From Millisia brevis NBRC 105863 (GTDB lineage Bacteria > Actinomycetota > Actinomycetes > Mycobacteriales > Mycobacteriaceae), in the NCBI RefSeq assembly GCF_001552615.1, contig NZ_BCRN01000012.1, positions 1-64,000 on the forward strand: a stretch of 64,000 bases of DNA. The letters are read 5' to 3'. Both the position numbers and the translations under genes were made by a program. Of this stretch, positions 35,708 through 44,545 are shown one piece after another. A model generated the notes under the pieces. The model was not told the DNA's origin, did no database searches, and worked only from the letters and a program-made list of their open reading frames with translations. How positions within the stretch are numbered: position 1 is the first letter of the stretch; every line of letters starts with the position of its first letter.

Positions 35708-36520
35708 CTATTCGAGGGCCGGGTCGTCGGCCGCGACCACCGCGACCGGGGCACCCGAGGTGTCCTTGAGCGCGACGCCGGACGCTCCGAGCGCCCGCGC
35801 CCCCTCGACCAGCGACCGCACGATGCGCCCGGCCTGTTCGTAGCCCAGCCCGCCCGGCGGGTGGATATTCGAAATGCAATTGCGTTCGGAATCGCGGCGT
35901 CCGGGGCGTGGGCCGTAGGTCAGGTAGATGCCGAGGCTGTCGGCGACCGACAGGCCCGGCCGTTCCCCGATGATCACGATGACGATGCCGACGTCCAGGG
36001 CGGCGCCGATGTGATCGCCGAGAGCGACGCGCGCCTCGGTGGCCAGCACGGGTGGTGCGATCGAGAAGGGCGGTGACAACGCCTCGGCCAGCGCGGCGAC
36101 CAGGGCGACCGCGTGGGTATCGACCGCGGTGGCCGACAGTCCGTCCGCGACGACGATGCCGATATCCGCACCGGTCTTCGGGACCGCGCCGAGGTCGGCG
36201 GGCATGCGCCCGAGATCCGGGCGGCGCAGATACTCGTCGCGGGAGGCGGCGCGGCTGGCGACGACCACCGGTTCGCCGAGTCCGAGGTCGCGCAGCCCGG
36301 CGGCGACCGCGTCGATGTCCATCGGCAGGTGCACCGCATCGCGGGCGGCGGCGTGGTCGGACTGGAAGCGCAGCACGTCGGAGGTCGAGACGGTATTGCC
36401 GGTGCGGTGTAAACCGATGCGCGCCTGCGTGGTTCGCCGCAGATCCGCCCACGGATCGGCGGGCGCGTCACCCGAATCCGGTTGTACCGCAGCGCCGGAA
36501 CGGTCGATCGACTCGCTCAT
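35708..36520 (-). CDS. eutC: Ethanolamine ammonia-lyase small subunit EutC
   Basis: 270 residues from ATG 36520, overlapping the eutB stop by 4 nt. EutC and EutB form the adenosylcobalamin enzyme that converts ethanolamine to acetaldehyde and ammonia. EutC supplies much of the cobalamin site. Landmarks: TQARIGLHRTGN, LRFQSDHAAARDAVH, DIGIVVADGLSATAVDTHA, VIVIIGERPGLSVADSLGIYLTYGPRPGRRDSERNCISNI and PPGGLGYEQA. The N-terminal 30 residues are Asp/Pro rich and variable in the family. No microcompartment or eutA reactivase gene is nearby. Confidence 0.95.
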   Translation of the reverse strand: MSESIDRSGAAVQPDSGDAPADPWADLRRTTQARIGLHRTGNTVSTSDVLRFQSDHAAARDAVHLPMDIDAVAAGLRDLGLGEPVVVASRAASRDEYLRRPDLGRMPADLGAVPKTGADIGIVVADGLSATAVDTHAVALVAALAEALSPPFSIAPPVLATEARVALGDHIGAALDVGIVIVIIGERPGLSVADSLGIYLTYGPRPGRRDSERNCISNIHPPGGLGYEQAGRIVRSLVEGARALGASGVALKDTSGAPVAVVAADDPALE

Positions 36521-37923
36521 GACGCGGCCAGTCCGCGCAGCGGGGAGGCGGCCGGGTCGAGCGGCAGCACCCGGCCGGCGCTGTCGGCCATGCCGACGCG
36601 TTGCATCCATTCCTCGAATTCCGGTGCGGCGCGCAGGTTCAGCGCTTCCCGGACGTACAGCACATCGTGGAACGACAGGCTCTGGTAGCCGAGCATGATG
36701 TCGTCGGCGCCGGGGACGGTGATCACGAAGGCGACCCCGGCCATGCCCAATAGGCTCAGCAGGGTGTCCATATCGTTCTGATCGGCCTCGGCGTGGTTGG
36801 TGTAGCAGACGTCGACCCCCATCGGCAGGCCGAGCAACTTGCCGCAGAAGTGATCCTCGAGGCCGGCGCGGATGATCTGCTTGCCGTCGTAGAGGTACTC
36901 GGGACCGATGAAGCCGACCACGGTGTTCACCAGCAGCGGCTGCAGGTCGCGGGCGACCGCGTAGGCGCGGGTCTCGAGGGTCTGCTGGTCGACCGGTCGG
37001 CCGTCGGTGCCGAGATGCGCGCCCGCGGACAGCGCGGAACCCTGCCCGGTCTCCAGGTACATCACGTTGTCGCCGACGGTGCCGCGGCCGAGCGAGCGAC
37101 CCGCCTCGTTGCCCTCCCGCAGCAGCGCGAGGTCGACCCCGAAACCGCGGTTGGCGCCCTCGGTGCCGGCGACCGACTGGAAGACCAGGTCGACCGGAAC
37201 CCCGCGCTCGATCAGCTCGATCGTGGTGGTGACGTGGGAGAGCACGCAGGATTGCATCGGGATCTCGAAGCGCAGCCGCACGTCCTCGATCAGGTGCAGC
37301 AGCGCCGCGGTCGCCTCCGGGGAGTCGGTCGCCGGGTTGATCCCGACCACCGCGTCGCCGCAGCCCAGCAGCAGCCCGTCGAGCAATCCGGCGGCGATAC
37401 CGCGCGGGTCGTCGGTCGGGTGATTGGGTTGCAGCCGCGTCGACAGCCGCCCCGGCAGACCGATCGTGGTGCGGAACCTGGAGATCACCTCGATATGCCG
37501 GGCGACGGCGATCAGGTCCTGGTTGCGCATCAGTTTGCTGACCGCCGCGACCATCTCGGGGGTCAGCCCGGCGGACACCGCGTGCAGGTTGCGCGCGCCG
37601 TCCGGCCCGGCGACCTGAGCGAGCAGCCAGTCCCGCAGGCCGCCGACCGTCAGATGGGAGATCGGTGCGAAGGCGGCGCGGTCGTGGCCGTCGATGATCA
37701 GCCGGGTGACCTCGTCGTCCTCGTAGGGCACCACCATCTCCTCGAGAAAGGTGGTCAGCGGCAGGTCGGCGAGCACCCAGGCGGCGGCGGCCCGTTCGGC
37801 GTCGGATTCGGCGGCGCACCCGGCCAATTCGTCACCGGAGCGGGCCGGGGTCGCCTTGGCGAGCACGTCGACCAGATTGGCGAACCGGTAGGTGTGCCCG
37901 CGGATCGACTGGTGGTACGTCAC
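36517..37923 (-). CDS. eutB: Ethanolamine ammonia-lyase large subunit EutB
   Basis: 468 residues from GTG 37923 (VTYHQSIRGHTYRF), which matches the usual EutB length and beginning. An in-frame ATG at 38046 would add 41 residues with a His-rich stretch. Landmarks of the TIM-barrel catalytic subunit: SRFRTTIGLPGRLSTRLQPNHPTDD, GLLLGCGDAVVGINPATDS, FQSVAGTEGANRGFGVDL, GQGSALSAGAH and YTNHAEADQNDMD. Translation may be coupled to a short upstream ORF that ends on the same GTGA. No B12 box was found upstream. The partner aldehyde dehydrogenase and a transporter are not in the window. Confidence 0.95.
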   Translation of the reverse strand: MTYHQSIRGHTYRFANLVDVLAKATPARSGDELAGCAAESDAERAAAAWVLADLPLTTFLEEMVVPYEDDEVTRLIIDGHDRAAFAPISHLTVGGLRDWLLAQVAGPDGARNLHAVSAGLTPEMVAAVSKLMRNQDLIAVARHIEVISRFRTTIGLPGRLSTRLQPNHPTDDPRGIAAGLLDGLLLGCGDAVVGINPATDSPEATAALLHLIEDVRLRFEIPMQSCVLSHVTTTIELIERGVPVDLVFQSVAGTEGANRGFGVDLALLREGNEAGRSLGRGTVGDNVMYLETGQGSALSAGAHLGTDGRPVDQQTLETRAYAVARDLQPLLVNTVVGFIGPEYLYDGKQIIRAGLEDHFCGKLLGLPMGVDVCYTNHAEADQNDMDTLLSLLGMAGVAFVITVPGADDIMLGYQSLSFHDVLYVREALNLRAAPEFEEWMQRVGMADSAGRVLPLDPAASPLRGLAAS

Positions 37924-38042
37924 GGGTGCCCCGCGGGGGTGTCGGCCGCGACGCGACCGACCGTCGTTGTGCCCATGGTGGTTGTGCCCATGGTGGAGGC
38001 CACCTTCCTCGAGCCGTCCGGAGCAGGCATCTGCCTGATCAT
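37920..38042 (-). CDS. Possible 40-residue leader ORF coupled to eutB
   Basis: An ORF from ATG 38042 ends in TGA at 37920-37922, overlapping the eutB GTG start as GTGA. The product is about 40 residues, begins MIRQMPAPDG and contains TMGTTTMGTTTVG, encoded by a perfect 15-bp tandem duplication. GGAAG lies about 10 nt before the ATG. It is either a coupled leader peptide or coincidence, since the same DNA can also be read as an N-terminal extension of EutB. Confidence 0.3.
   Translation of the reverse strand: MIRQMPAPDGSRKVASTMGTTTMGTTTVGRVAADTPAGHP
37966..37995. repeat. 15-bp perfect tandem duplication upstream of eutB
   Basis: GTTGTGCCCATGGTG occurs twice head to tail (37966-37980 and 37981-37995), 43 bp upstream of the eutB GTG. 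Read in the long eutB frame it codes HHGHN twice. Confidence 0.85.
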
Positions 38043-38166
38043 TCATACCGCTTCCGGCAGCGGTCGGCTCGGTGAATGGGCGGCCCCGTTCGTCACCGGT
38101 CCGCCGGGGGCGGCGGGACGCAACCGTTCTCCCGGCCGCGACCGGTTCGGCGTGCGGAGGACGCGT

Positions 38167-39273
38167 TCAGCTTCCGGACCCGCGGAGCAGGGACGACCGC
38201 TTGCCGGGCGGTCGGCGATGTCGGCCGCCCTTGCGGGTGGTCGGTGGCACCGTGCCGCCGGCCGGCGGCTCGGGTTCCGGGGGCTCGGGAGGGTCGTTCA
38301 GGGCGAAGCGATGCTCACCGGTATCCCCCACGGCGGTCATATGTTCCAGGCGGGCGCGGTCGACGACGTCGCCGACGATGCGGGCCAGCTCGTCGAGCTG
38401 GGCGATCACGTCCGACTGCACCTCCTGCAATTCCTCGTTCGACATGCTCGGCCCGCCGGCCCGATCGGCGCGGATCAGGGTGTCGATGCGGGTGCGCATC
38501 AACTCGAGCGGGGTGCGCAGCTCCTGACCGGCCGCGATGATCAGCCGACGTTGTCGGCGGCGCGCGGCCCGCAGCGAGGCGAGCATCTCGTTGAAACGCC
38601 GGGCCAGGTCGGCCAATTCGTCGTCGCCGACCACTTCGATCGGCGTCAGATCACCGTTTTCGGCGACCCGGCGGGTGGCGGCGAGCAGTCGGGCCACCGG
38701 GCGCAGACCGGTGCGTGCGACCGCGGTGCCGGCCAGCGCCGCGACGGTCACGCCGAATCCGCCGACCAGGGTGAGGATCAGCGCCAGCCGGCGCAGCAGT
38801 CGTTCGGTCGGCAGCAGCGACTGGGCGATGACGATCGTGTCCCCGTCGGCGGTGCGCACCGCGTAGATGCGGTACTCGCCGCGGGTGCGCAGCGAGGAGT
38901 CGACCGTCCCGTCGATCACCGCCTGCTCCGGGGCGCCGATCGGTTCCTGTGGTGTCCCGAACGGCTCGGTATCGGCGGTCGGCACCAGGAGCCTGTTGTC
39001 CGTACTGCCCGCCAGCTTGATGCCGACCACGACGTCCTTGTTGTTGAGGAACGACAGGGCCAGCAGGAAGTCCATACCGCTGTCCCCGGAGAAGGTCGAC
39101 TCGGCGATCGCCTCGACGTGGTTGCGCAGCTGATGATCCACCCGATCGCGCAGCCCCTCGGCGGCGACGACGTAGACGGCGACCGCGGTGATCGACACCG
39201 CGACCGCCACCACCGCGGAGGTGAGCAATTGGACGCGCGAGCGCAGCGTCCAGTCCCGCCGAAACCAGTCCAT
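38167..39273 (-). CDS. Degenerate MprB-like sensor: no phospho-His, no ATPase domain
   Basis: 368 residues from ATG 39273; the start overlaps the preceding stop as TGATG. Two transmembrane helices (about 14-38 and 162-184) flank an extracytoplasmic domain with VVVGIKL and TLRTRGEYRIY-like segments, as in MprB. HAMP follows (about 186-238), then a DHp-like helix IIAAGQELRTPLELMRTRID, where Gln250 stands in the place of the phosphoacceptor His in GHELRTPL. After about residue 312 there is no N, G1, F or G2 box. Instead a Pro-rich then basic tail (EPPEPEPPAGG, RHRRPPGKRSS) ends the protein. It cannot be a normal histidine kinase. It may be a receptor that modulates another kinase by dimerisation, or a remnant. 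The frame is clean and no cognate regulator is adjacent. Confidence 0.8.
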   Translation of the reverse strand: MDWFRRDWTLRSRVQLLTSAVVAVAVSITAVAVYVVAAEGLRDRVDHQLRNHVEAIAESTFSGDSGMDFLLALSFLNNKDVVVGIKLAGSTDNRLLVPTADTEPFGTPQEPIGAPEQAVIDGTVDSSLRTRGEYRIYAVRTADGDTIVIAQSLLPTERLLRRLALILTLVGGFGVTVAALAGTAVARTGLRPVARLLAATRRVAENGDLTPIEVVGDDELADLARRFNEMLASLRAARRRQRRLIIAAGQELRTPLELMRTRIDTLIRADRAGGPSMSNEELQEVQSDVIAQLDELARIVGDVVDRARLEHMTAVGDTGEHRFALNDPPEPPEPEPPAGGTVPPTTRKGGRHRRPPGKRSSLLRGSGS

Positions 39274-42128
39274 CAGCGGGTCCGCTCGCCGTCGACGCCG
39301 GCGGACCGCAGCAGCTGCGCCAGGTGCAGACCGCGCCGATCGGTGAGGTCGGCCAACTGGGTGCGGCAGGAATAGCCGTCGGCGAGCACGACGGCGCGGT
39401 CGTCGTCGGCGATCGCTGGCAGCAGGTGCTGCTCGGCTACGGCGACCGACACCTCGTAGTGGCCGCGTTCGACGCCGAAGTTGCCGGCCAGCCCGCAGCA
39501 TCCGCCGACCCGGCGCACCGCGGCCCCGGCCCGCGCGAGCAGGTCGGCGTCGGCATCCCAGCCGAGGACCGCGTGGTGGTGGCAGTGGGGTTGGGCGACG
39601 ACGTCGACACCGGTGAGATCCGGGGGTTGCCACTCGGCGTCGCGGAGCAGTTCGGCGAGCGTGCGGACCGCGGCGGCGACCGGACGCGCGGACGGACCGA
39701 CCACCTCCTCGGCGTCGGAGCGCAGCGTCGCGGTGCAGGATGGTTCGATCCCGACGATCGGCAGCCCGGCGTCGACCATCGGCGTCAGCGCCTCGATCGT
39801 GCGGGCCAGCCGCCGCCGGGCGGTGTCGAGCTGGCCGGTCGAGATCCAGGTCAACGCGCAGCAGGCGTCCCGCGGCGTGAGCTGCGGTGCGAAGCCGGCC
39901 GCCTCCAGGACCTCGACCGTCGCGATGCCGACCTCCGGGGTGAAGTAGTTGGTGAAGGTGTCGACGAACAGCGCCACCGGGCTGCCCGCCGGGGAGGGGC
40001 GATCGGCGAACCGGTCGCGGAGGCTGCGTTCGGCCAGCGGGGGGATCGCTCGGCGGCGATCGATCCCGGCGACGGCGCCGAGCGCGCGGGCCGCCGGCCG
40101 TCGGCGGGTGAGCGCGTTGATCGGTCGGGCCCAGCGCGACCCGAGCGCCGCCCAGACCGGCAACCTGCCCAGGGAGTAGTGCGTCGGCGGCCGCGGCCGC
40201 CGTCGAAACCGGCGGTACAGCGCCTCGGACTTGAGCGTCGCCATGTCGACGCCGGTCGGGCAGTCGGACAGGCAGCCCTTGCAGGACAGGCACAGGTCGA
40301 GCGCCTCGGCGACTTCGGGGGAATCCCACCCGCCGCGCACGAGTCGTCCGTCGACCATCTCCTGCAGGACGCGGGAGCGGCCGCGCGTCGAGTCCCGTTC
40401 CTCCCGGGTCGCCCGGTAGGACGGGCACATCACCCGGTGGGCGCCGGGTGCGGCGCGGCACGAACCGACGCCGGTGCAGCGGCCGATCGCGAGCGCGAGG
40501 TCGCCGCGGTCGCCGCCGAGGCGGAAGGCCGGGGCGGGCAGCGCGATCGGTGGGGCGGTCGCGCGCAGGTCGTCGTCGACCGCGGCCGGGTCGACCAGGA
40601 CGCCGGGGTTGAGGATGCCGCCGGGATCGAAGGCGGTCTTGACCGCGCGCATCGCGTCGAGGGCCGACGCCGAGTACATCGCCGGGAGCAGGGCGCTGCG
40701 GGCGCGGCCGTCGCCGTGTTCCCCGGACAGCGATCCGCCGTGGCGGGCGACCAGGTGTGCGGCCTGCTCGACGAAGGCGCGGTAGCCGGCCCGGCCGCCC
40801 GGCCGATCCAGCGGCCAGTCGATGCGGATGTGCAGGCAGCCGTCGCCGAAGTGGCCGTAGGGCACCCCGGTGACGTCGTGCTGCGCCATCAGGGCATCGA
40901 AGTCGCGCAGGTAGCCGGCGAGGCGGTCCGGCGGAACGGCGGCGTCCTCCCAGCCGGCGTAGGCGGGTTTGCCGGCGGGGCTGCGTCCGGAGAGGCCGGC
41001 GCCGTCGGCCCGGATCTGCCACAGCGCCGCCGCTCGCGCCGGGTCCGGTACCTCGGCGGCGTCGAGCGCGCCGGCGACCGCCCGGACCCGCGTCGCCCGA
41101 TCGCGCAGTTCGGTCGGGTCGTCGCCGGCCAGTTCGACCAGTAGCCAGGCACGCCCCGCGGGCAGCGGGGGCACGGCGGCGGCCCCGCGGCGGGCGGTGA
41201 CGACGTCGACGATGCGGGAGTCGAGCGCCTCGCAGGCGACCGGCCGGCAGGTCAGCAGGGCCGGAACCGCCTCGGCGGCGGCCGGCATGTCCGGGTAGCC
41301 GAGCGCGACGAGCAGGGTATGGCGCGGCTGCGCGACCAGCCGGACGGTCGCGTCGAGCAGGACCGCCAGGGTGCCCTCGCTGCCGACGAGCAGACCGGCG
41401 ATATCGCAGTGGTGCTCCGGCAGGAGCCGGTCGAGCGCATAGCCGGATACCTGGCGGCCGAAGCGGCCGAACTCGTCGCGGATGGTGTCGCGGGCCCCGG
41501 CGGCGATCGTCGTCAACCGGTCGACCAGCGGATCGGGGGTCGGCGGCCGCCCGGCGGTAAGGACCCGTTCGGTCCCGTCGACCGTCAGTACGCGCAACGC
41601 GGCCACATTGTCGACGGTGCGCCCGTAGCCGAGGCTGCGCGAGCCGCAGGAGTTGTTGCCGATCATGCCGCCGATCGTGCAGCGGCTGCTCGTCGACGGG
41701 TCGGGACCGAACCGCAGCCCGTGTGGGGCGGTCGCGACCTGCAGGGACTGTTGGACGACGCCGGGTTCGACGGTGGCGGTGCGCGCATCGGGGTCGACGT
41801 GCAGGATGCGGTCGAGGCGGCGCGACATGTCGAGCACCACCCCGGTGCCCACCGCATTGCCGGCGATCGAGGTGCCGGCGCCGCGGACGGTCAGCGGGAT
41901 GCCGTTATCGGCGCAGACCCGCAGCGTGGCGGCGACCTCGTCGACATCGCGGGGCAGGACAACCGCCGCGGGGACGACCCGGTAGAGCGAGGCGTCGGTC
42001 GAGTAGGCGGCGCGGGTGGTCGTATCGGTCCGCACATCGCGCACTCCGGCGGCGTGCAGGGGTCGGGCGATATCGGCGGCGAGGCGACCGAGCTCGGGCG
42101 ACCCGGATCGTCCGGTCCGGAGGGTCAT
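39273..42128 (-). CDS. FAD-linked oxidase fused to Fe-S domain (D-lactate/2-hydroxyacid dehydrogenase type)
   Basis: 951 residues from ATG 42128, overlapping the stop of the upstream gene by 4 nt. The N-terminal PCMH FAD-binding domain (about 30-215) has VRGAGTSIAGNAVGTG and GGMIGNNSCGSRSLGYGRT. The FAD-oxidase C-terminal domain follows (to about 500, with HFGDGCLHIRIDWP and SGEHGDGRAR). The Fe-S domain has CTGVGSCRAAPG and CLSCKGCLSDCPTGVD. CCG-type repeats near the end (RDACCALTW, GGCCGLAGNFG) complete a DLD/GlpC-like layout. Expected role: oxidation of a 2-hydroxyacid such as D-lactate with electrons passed to the respiratory chain. The exact substrate cannot be read from sequence. It is followed at once by the degenerate sensor gene. 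Confidence 0.85.
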   Translation of the reverse strand: MTLRTGRSGSPELGRLAADIARPLHAAGVRDVRTDTTTRAAYSTDASLYRVVPAAVVLPRDVDEVAATLRVCADNGIPLTVRGAGTSIAGNAVGTGVVLDMSRRLDRILHVDPDARTATVEPGVVQQSLQVATAPHGLRFGPDPSTSSRCTIGGMIGNNSCGSRSLGYGRTVDNVAALRVLTVDGTERVLTAGRPPTPDPLVDRLTTIAAGARDTIRDEFGRFGRQVSGYALDRLLPEHHCDIAGLLVGSEGTLAVLLDATVRLVAQPRHTLLVALGYPDMPAAAEAVPALLTCRPVACEALDSRIVDVVTARRGAAAVPPLPAGRAWLLVELAGDDPTELRDRATRVRAVAGALDAAEVPDPARAAALWQIRADGAGLSGRSPAGKPAYAGWEDAAVPPDRLAGYLRDFDALMAQHDVTGVPYGHFGDGCLHIRIDWPLDRPGGRAGYRAFVEQAAHLVARHGGSLSGEHGDGRARSALLPAMYSASALDAMRAVKTAFDPGGILNPGVLVDPAAVDDDLRATAPPIALPAPAFRLGGDRGDLALAIGRCTGVGSCRAAPGAHRVMCPSYRATREERDSTRGRSRVLQEMVDGRLVRGGWDSPEVAEALDLCLSCKGCLSDCPTGVDMATLKSEALYRRFRRRPRPPTHYSLGRLPVWAALGSRWARPINALTRRRPAARALGAVAGIDRRRAIPPLAERSLRDRFADRPSPAGSPVALFVDTFTNYFTPEVGIATVEVLEAAGFAPQLTPRDACCALTWISTGQLDTARRRLARTIEALTPMVDAGLPIVGIEPSCTATLRSDAEEVVGPSARPVAAAVRTLAELLRDAEWQPPDLTGVDVVAQPHCHHHAVLGWDADADLLARAGAAVRRVGGCCGLAGNFGVERGHYEVSVAVAEQHLLPAIADDDRAVVLADGYSCRTQLADLTDRRGLHLAQLLRSAGVDGERTR

Positions 42129-42838
42129 GCGGTGTCGGTCTCGCGGCGCTCGGCGCTCGGCAGGGCGACGGCGATGCGGGACTCCAGGGCGGTGGTCGCC
42201 CGGCTGGGAAGCACGACGATGCCCTGCAACTCGTCGATCGCCCGGCGGTAGGCCATCTGTCGTTCCGCCTGCGTGGCACCCGGGTCCTCGGCGAGCGCGA
42301 TCAACTTGCGCGCGCGGGTCAGGGCGCCGCGCTCGACGTCGGAGTAGCCGGAGATGCGCCGCCGTCGGGCCTCCCGCTCGGCGGCCTCGAAGGCCACCGC
42401 GTAGGCGTTGACCGCGGCCCGGTAGTCGGCGAGCCGGCGCGGGTCCTTCAGCAGTTCCGGGTTGCTCGGACGGAGGTCGTCGGCCTCCGCCTTCGCCTCG
42501 TGGAAGGCGCGCACGGCCGGCTCGCGCATATCGACCATCACCGGGAAGTCGATGATCGTGGCGATGTCCATCTCGTAGTGGAACCAGCGGCCGTCTATCT
42601 CGTCGTGTTTGGCCAGGACCCGGTCGATGTCCTCCTGCTGCGATTGCGCGGCCTGCGTCACGTGATCGCGTTTCTCGCGTTCGAGTTCCAGGATGCGGAT
42701 GCGGTCCTTGCGCCGACGGTCCGACCAGGCCTCGGCGCCCTTGATCCAGCCGCCGACGATGCCACCGAGCGGGAAGACCAGCCACCAGTAGCTTCCGACG
42801 AATTCGAGGACTTCGGACACAATCGCCAGAGTAGCCAC
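42125..42838 (-). CDS. Membrane-anchored coiled-coil protein, unknown function
   Basis: 237 residues from GTG 42838. One N-terminal transmembrane helix (about 10-33, FVGSYWWLVFPLGGIVGGWI) is followed by a basic coiled coil (DRRRKDRIRILELEREKRDHV). A helical domain then runs to the end, with RRRRISGYSDVERGALTRARKLIALAEDPGATQAERQMAYRRAIDEL. There is no catalytic motif. Similar single-helix proteins are annotated as hypothetical in Mycobacteriales and some phages. It overlaps the FAD/Fe-S oxidase start as ATGA and so is the first gene of a three-gene run with the oxidase and the degenerate sensor. Confidence 0.75.
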   Translation of the reverse strand: MATLAIVSEVLEFVGSYWWLVFPLGGIVGGWIKGAEAWSDRRRKDRIRILELEREKRDHVTQAAQSQQEDIDRVLAKHDEIDGRWFHYEMDIATIIDFPVMVDMREPAVRAFHEAKAEADDLRPSNPELLKDPRRLADYRAAVNAYAVAFEAAEREARRRRISGYSDVERGALTRARKLIALAEDPGATQAERQMAYRRAIDELQGIVVLPSRATTALESRIAVALPSAERRETDTA

Positions 42839-42902
42839 CGAAGCGACCCGGGATCGGGGGCAACCACACCCGTCGTGCCGTCGGGTCCGTTTCGCCCCGG
42901 CG

Positions 42903-43460
42903 TCAGGCGGTCGCCTTGTCGATCAGGGCGGCGACCGTCGACAGATTCCGCATGGTGCACGGCACCGCCAGGGAACGCAGCACGCTGTCGGTCTTCATCT
43001 CGGGCCGGCCGGCGCCGTCGGTAAATCGGATGTGCAGATCGCGGCCGATCACCTCCCAGCGGTCGTCGCCGGTCGGATAGCCGCGCGCCTTCTCGATCGC
43101 GGCCGCACTCGGTGCGGCCGGCATGAAGCCGACATAGGAGAACTTGCGCTCGCGTACCTCGAAGGGGTGGTCGTCGAGGGCCCCTCGCAGTTCGTCGGGA
43201 TCGCGCACGATCACCTCGCGGAAGAAGCCCCGCCGCTCCTGCACCACCTGCTCGAGCCGGCGCGCGAAGGCCTCCGGGTCCCCCGGCGGCACCGCGATCA
43301 GGTTGCCGGAGGCGATGTGGGTGCGCACCGCGGCGGCGCCGAGTTCGCTCGCCCAGGCCCGCAGGTCCGCCATCGGCAGCGTCGCACCTCCGACGTTGAC
43401 CGCGCGGAAGAGGAAGACGGTCGCGTCCCGGTCGGCGTCCGGACCGCTGCTCGTGGCCAT
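42903..43460 (-). CDS. DUF1697 family protein
   Basis: 185 residues from ATG 43460. The DUF1697 core is clear: FLFRAVNVGGATLPMADLRAW near 16-36, VRTHIASGNLIAV, a middle RKFSYVGFMPAAP and a late RDLHIRF and LAVPCTMRNLSTVAAL. The family is widespread in actinobacteria and has no established function. It stands between the coiled-coil gene (64 bp) and the glycosidase operon (56 bp) on the same strand. Confidence 0.9.
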   Translation of the reverse strand: MATSSGPDADRDATVFLFRAVNVGGATLPMADLRAWASELGAAAVRTHIASGNLIAVPPGDPEAFARRLEQVVQERRGFFREVIVRDPDELRGALDDHPFEVRERKFSYVGFMPAAPSAAAIEKARGYPTGDDRWEVIGRDLHIRFTDGAGRPEMKTDSVLRSLAVPCTMRNLSTVAALIDKATA

Positions 43461-43516
43461 CGCCCCACCCTACGACCGCGCCGGGTGCGGCCGCCCCGCC
43501 CTACTACCGCCCCGCC

Positions 43517-44545
43517 CTACGACCGCCCCGCATCGCGACCCGGCAGGCGAGCGACGAGGTCGACGAACGCCCCGGCAGACTCGACGCTGCTGCCGATGCG
43601 CCAGTCGGTCTCCTTGTCGTAGTCGAACCAGACGAAGCCCTCGATGCCCGGGGTGTCCTCGAGGTAGTCCGCGAACCGCTCGATCCACTCCGCCTTGTTG
43701 CCGCCGTCCTCGGTGGACCCGACCTCCGAGATCAGAATCGGGCGGGGGGAGAGCTTCGCGACGCGGTTCACGGTCGGCGCGAAGACCTCGTCGGGCCACT
43801 GCCAGATCTTGCCCTCGTCGGAGGTGCCCCAGTTGTAGCCGTCGATGCCGATCAGATCGACCCGATCGTCGCCGGGGTAGAGATCCTCGAGCGGCGTCGA
43901 CCCCGGGTACTCGACGTTCGGGCTCCACATCCACTGGACCCCGGTCGCGCCGGTGTCGCGCAGCACGTCGTGCACGTGGTTCCACGCACGGACGTAGTCC
44001 CCGGGGCGGTTGCCGTTGACCTGCTCGGCCCACGGGTACCAGTCCCCGTTCATCTCGTGGGCGAAACGCAGAATGACCAGGCGGCCGACCTGCTGCAGGT
44101 CGACCGCCCACTGTCGCAGGTAGCCGTCGAAGGCGCCGTCGGCGATCTCCGAGAGCCGATAGCGCGGCTGGTCGACCGCGCCGGTCACCGCTGCGAAGGG
44201 CTCCCAGGTGACGATCGGGGTGACCCCGGCGGGCAGGGCCCGGACCGCCTCGACGTCGAGGCGGGTGGTGAAGTCGTGGTACCAGAGCAGGTAGTCCGGT
44301 GCGCGGCCGTAGGTTTCGAAGCCGACCAGCGCCGACTGGTCGGTGGGCGCGTTCGGCGCCGCAAGGCCCATCACGGTGGTGGTTCGCTCCTGTCTCGAGA
44401 ACATCAGCCCGCCGAGACCCACCGCCGCGACCACGACCAGCACCGCCAGGACGGCGCCGAGGATCATCGCCCACGGCGTGCGGGCCCGAACATCCCGCCA
44501 GGCACGCAGCGGCCCGAATGTCGACCGCCCGTGCCTGCGCGTCAC
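43517..44545 (-). CDS. GH26-like glycosidase, membrane anchored (first of two)
   Basis: 342 residues from GTG 44545, overlapping the second glycosidase's stop as GTGA; an ATG at 44563 is the alternative. An N-terminal transmembrane anchor (about 27-49) places the domain outside. The TIM-barrel domain matches GH26 in its key blocks: RFAHEMNGDWYPW with acid/base Glu164 and RPILISEVGS with nucleophile Glu274, plus WSPN and GIDGYNW between. GH26 enzymes cut beta-mannans or mixed beta-glucans. Given the processive GT2 at the head of the operon, it likely trims or releases the polymer that synthase makes. Confidence 0.85.
   Translation of the reverse strand: MTRRHGRSTFGPLRAWRDVRARTPWAMILGAVLAVLVVVAAVGLGGLMFSRQERTTTVMGLAAPNAPTDQSALVGFETYGRAPDYLLWYHDFTTRLDVEAVRALPAGVTPIVTWEPFAAVTGAVDQPRYRLSEIADGAFDGYLRQWAVDLQQVGRLVILRFAHEMNGDWYPWAEQVNGNRPGDYVRAWNHVHDVLRDTGATGVQWMWSPNVEYPGSTPLEDLYPGDDRVDLIGIDGYNWGTSDEGKIWQWPDEVFAPTVNRVAKLSPRPILISEVGSTEDGGNKAEWIERFADYLEDTPGIEGFVWFDYDKETDWRIGSSVESAGAFVDLVARLPGRDAGRS

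Noticed and set aside
37924-38166. Possible cobalamin riboswitch ahead of the B12-dependent eutBC
   Set aside because: No GCCACTG-type B12 box or matching stem was found on the minus strand.
36793-39375. A plus-strand open frame of 860 codons across eutB and the sensor gene
   Set aside because: It is antisense to two clear genes and has no recognisable domain.
43461-43516. Short tandem repeats of CCGCCCCGCCCTAC type
   Set aside because: Only two to three imperfect units in a 56-bp gap; likely compositional bias or local slippage.
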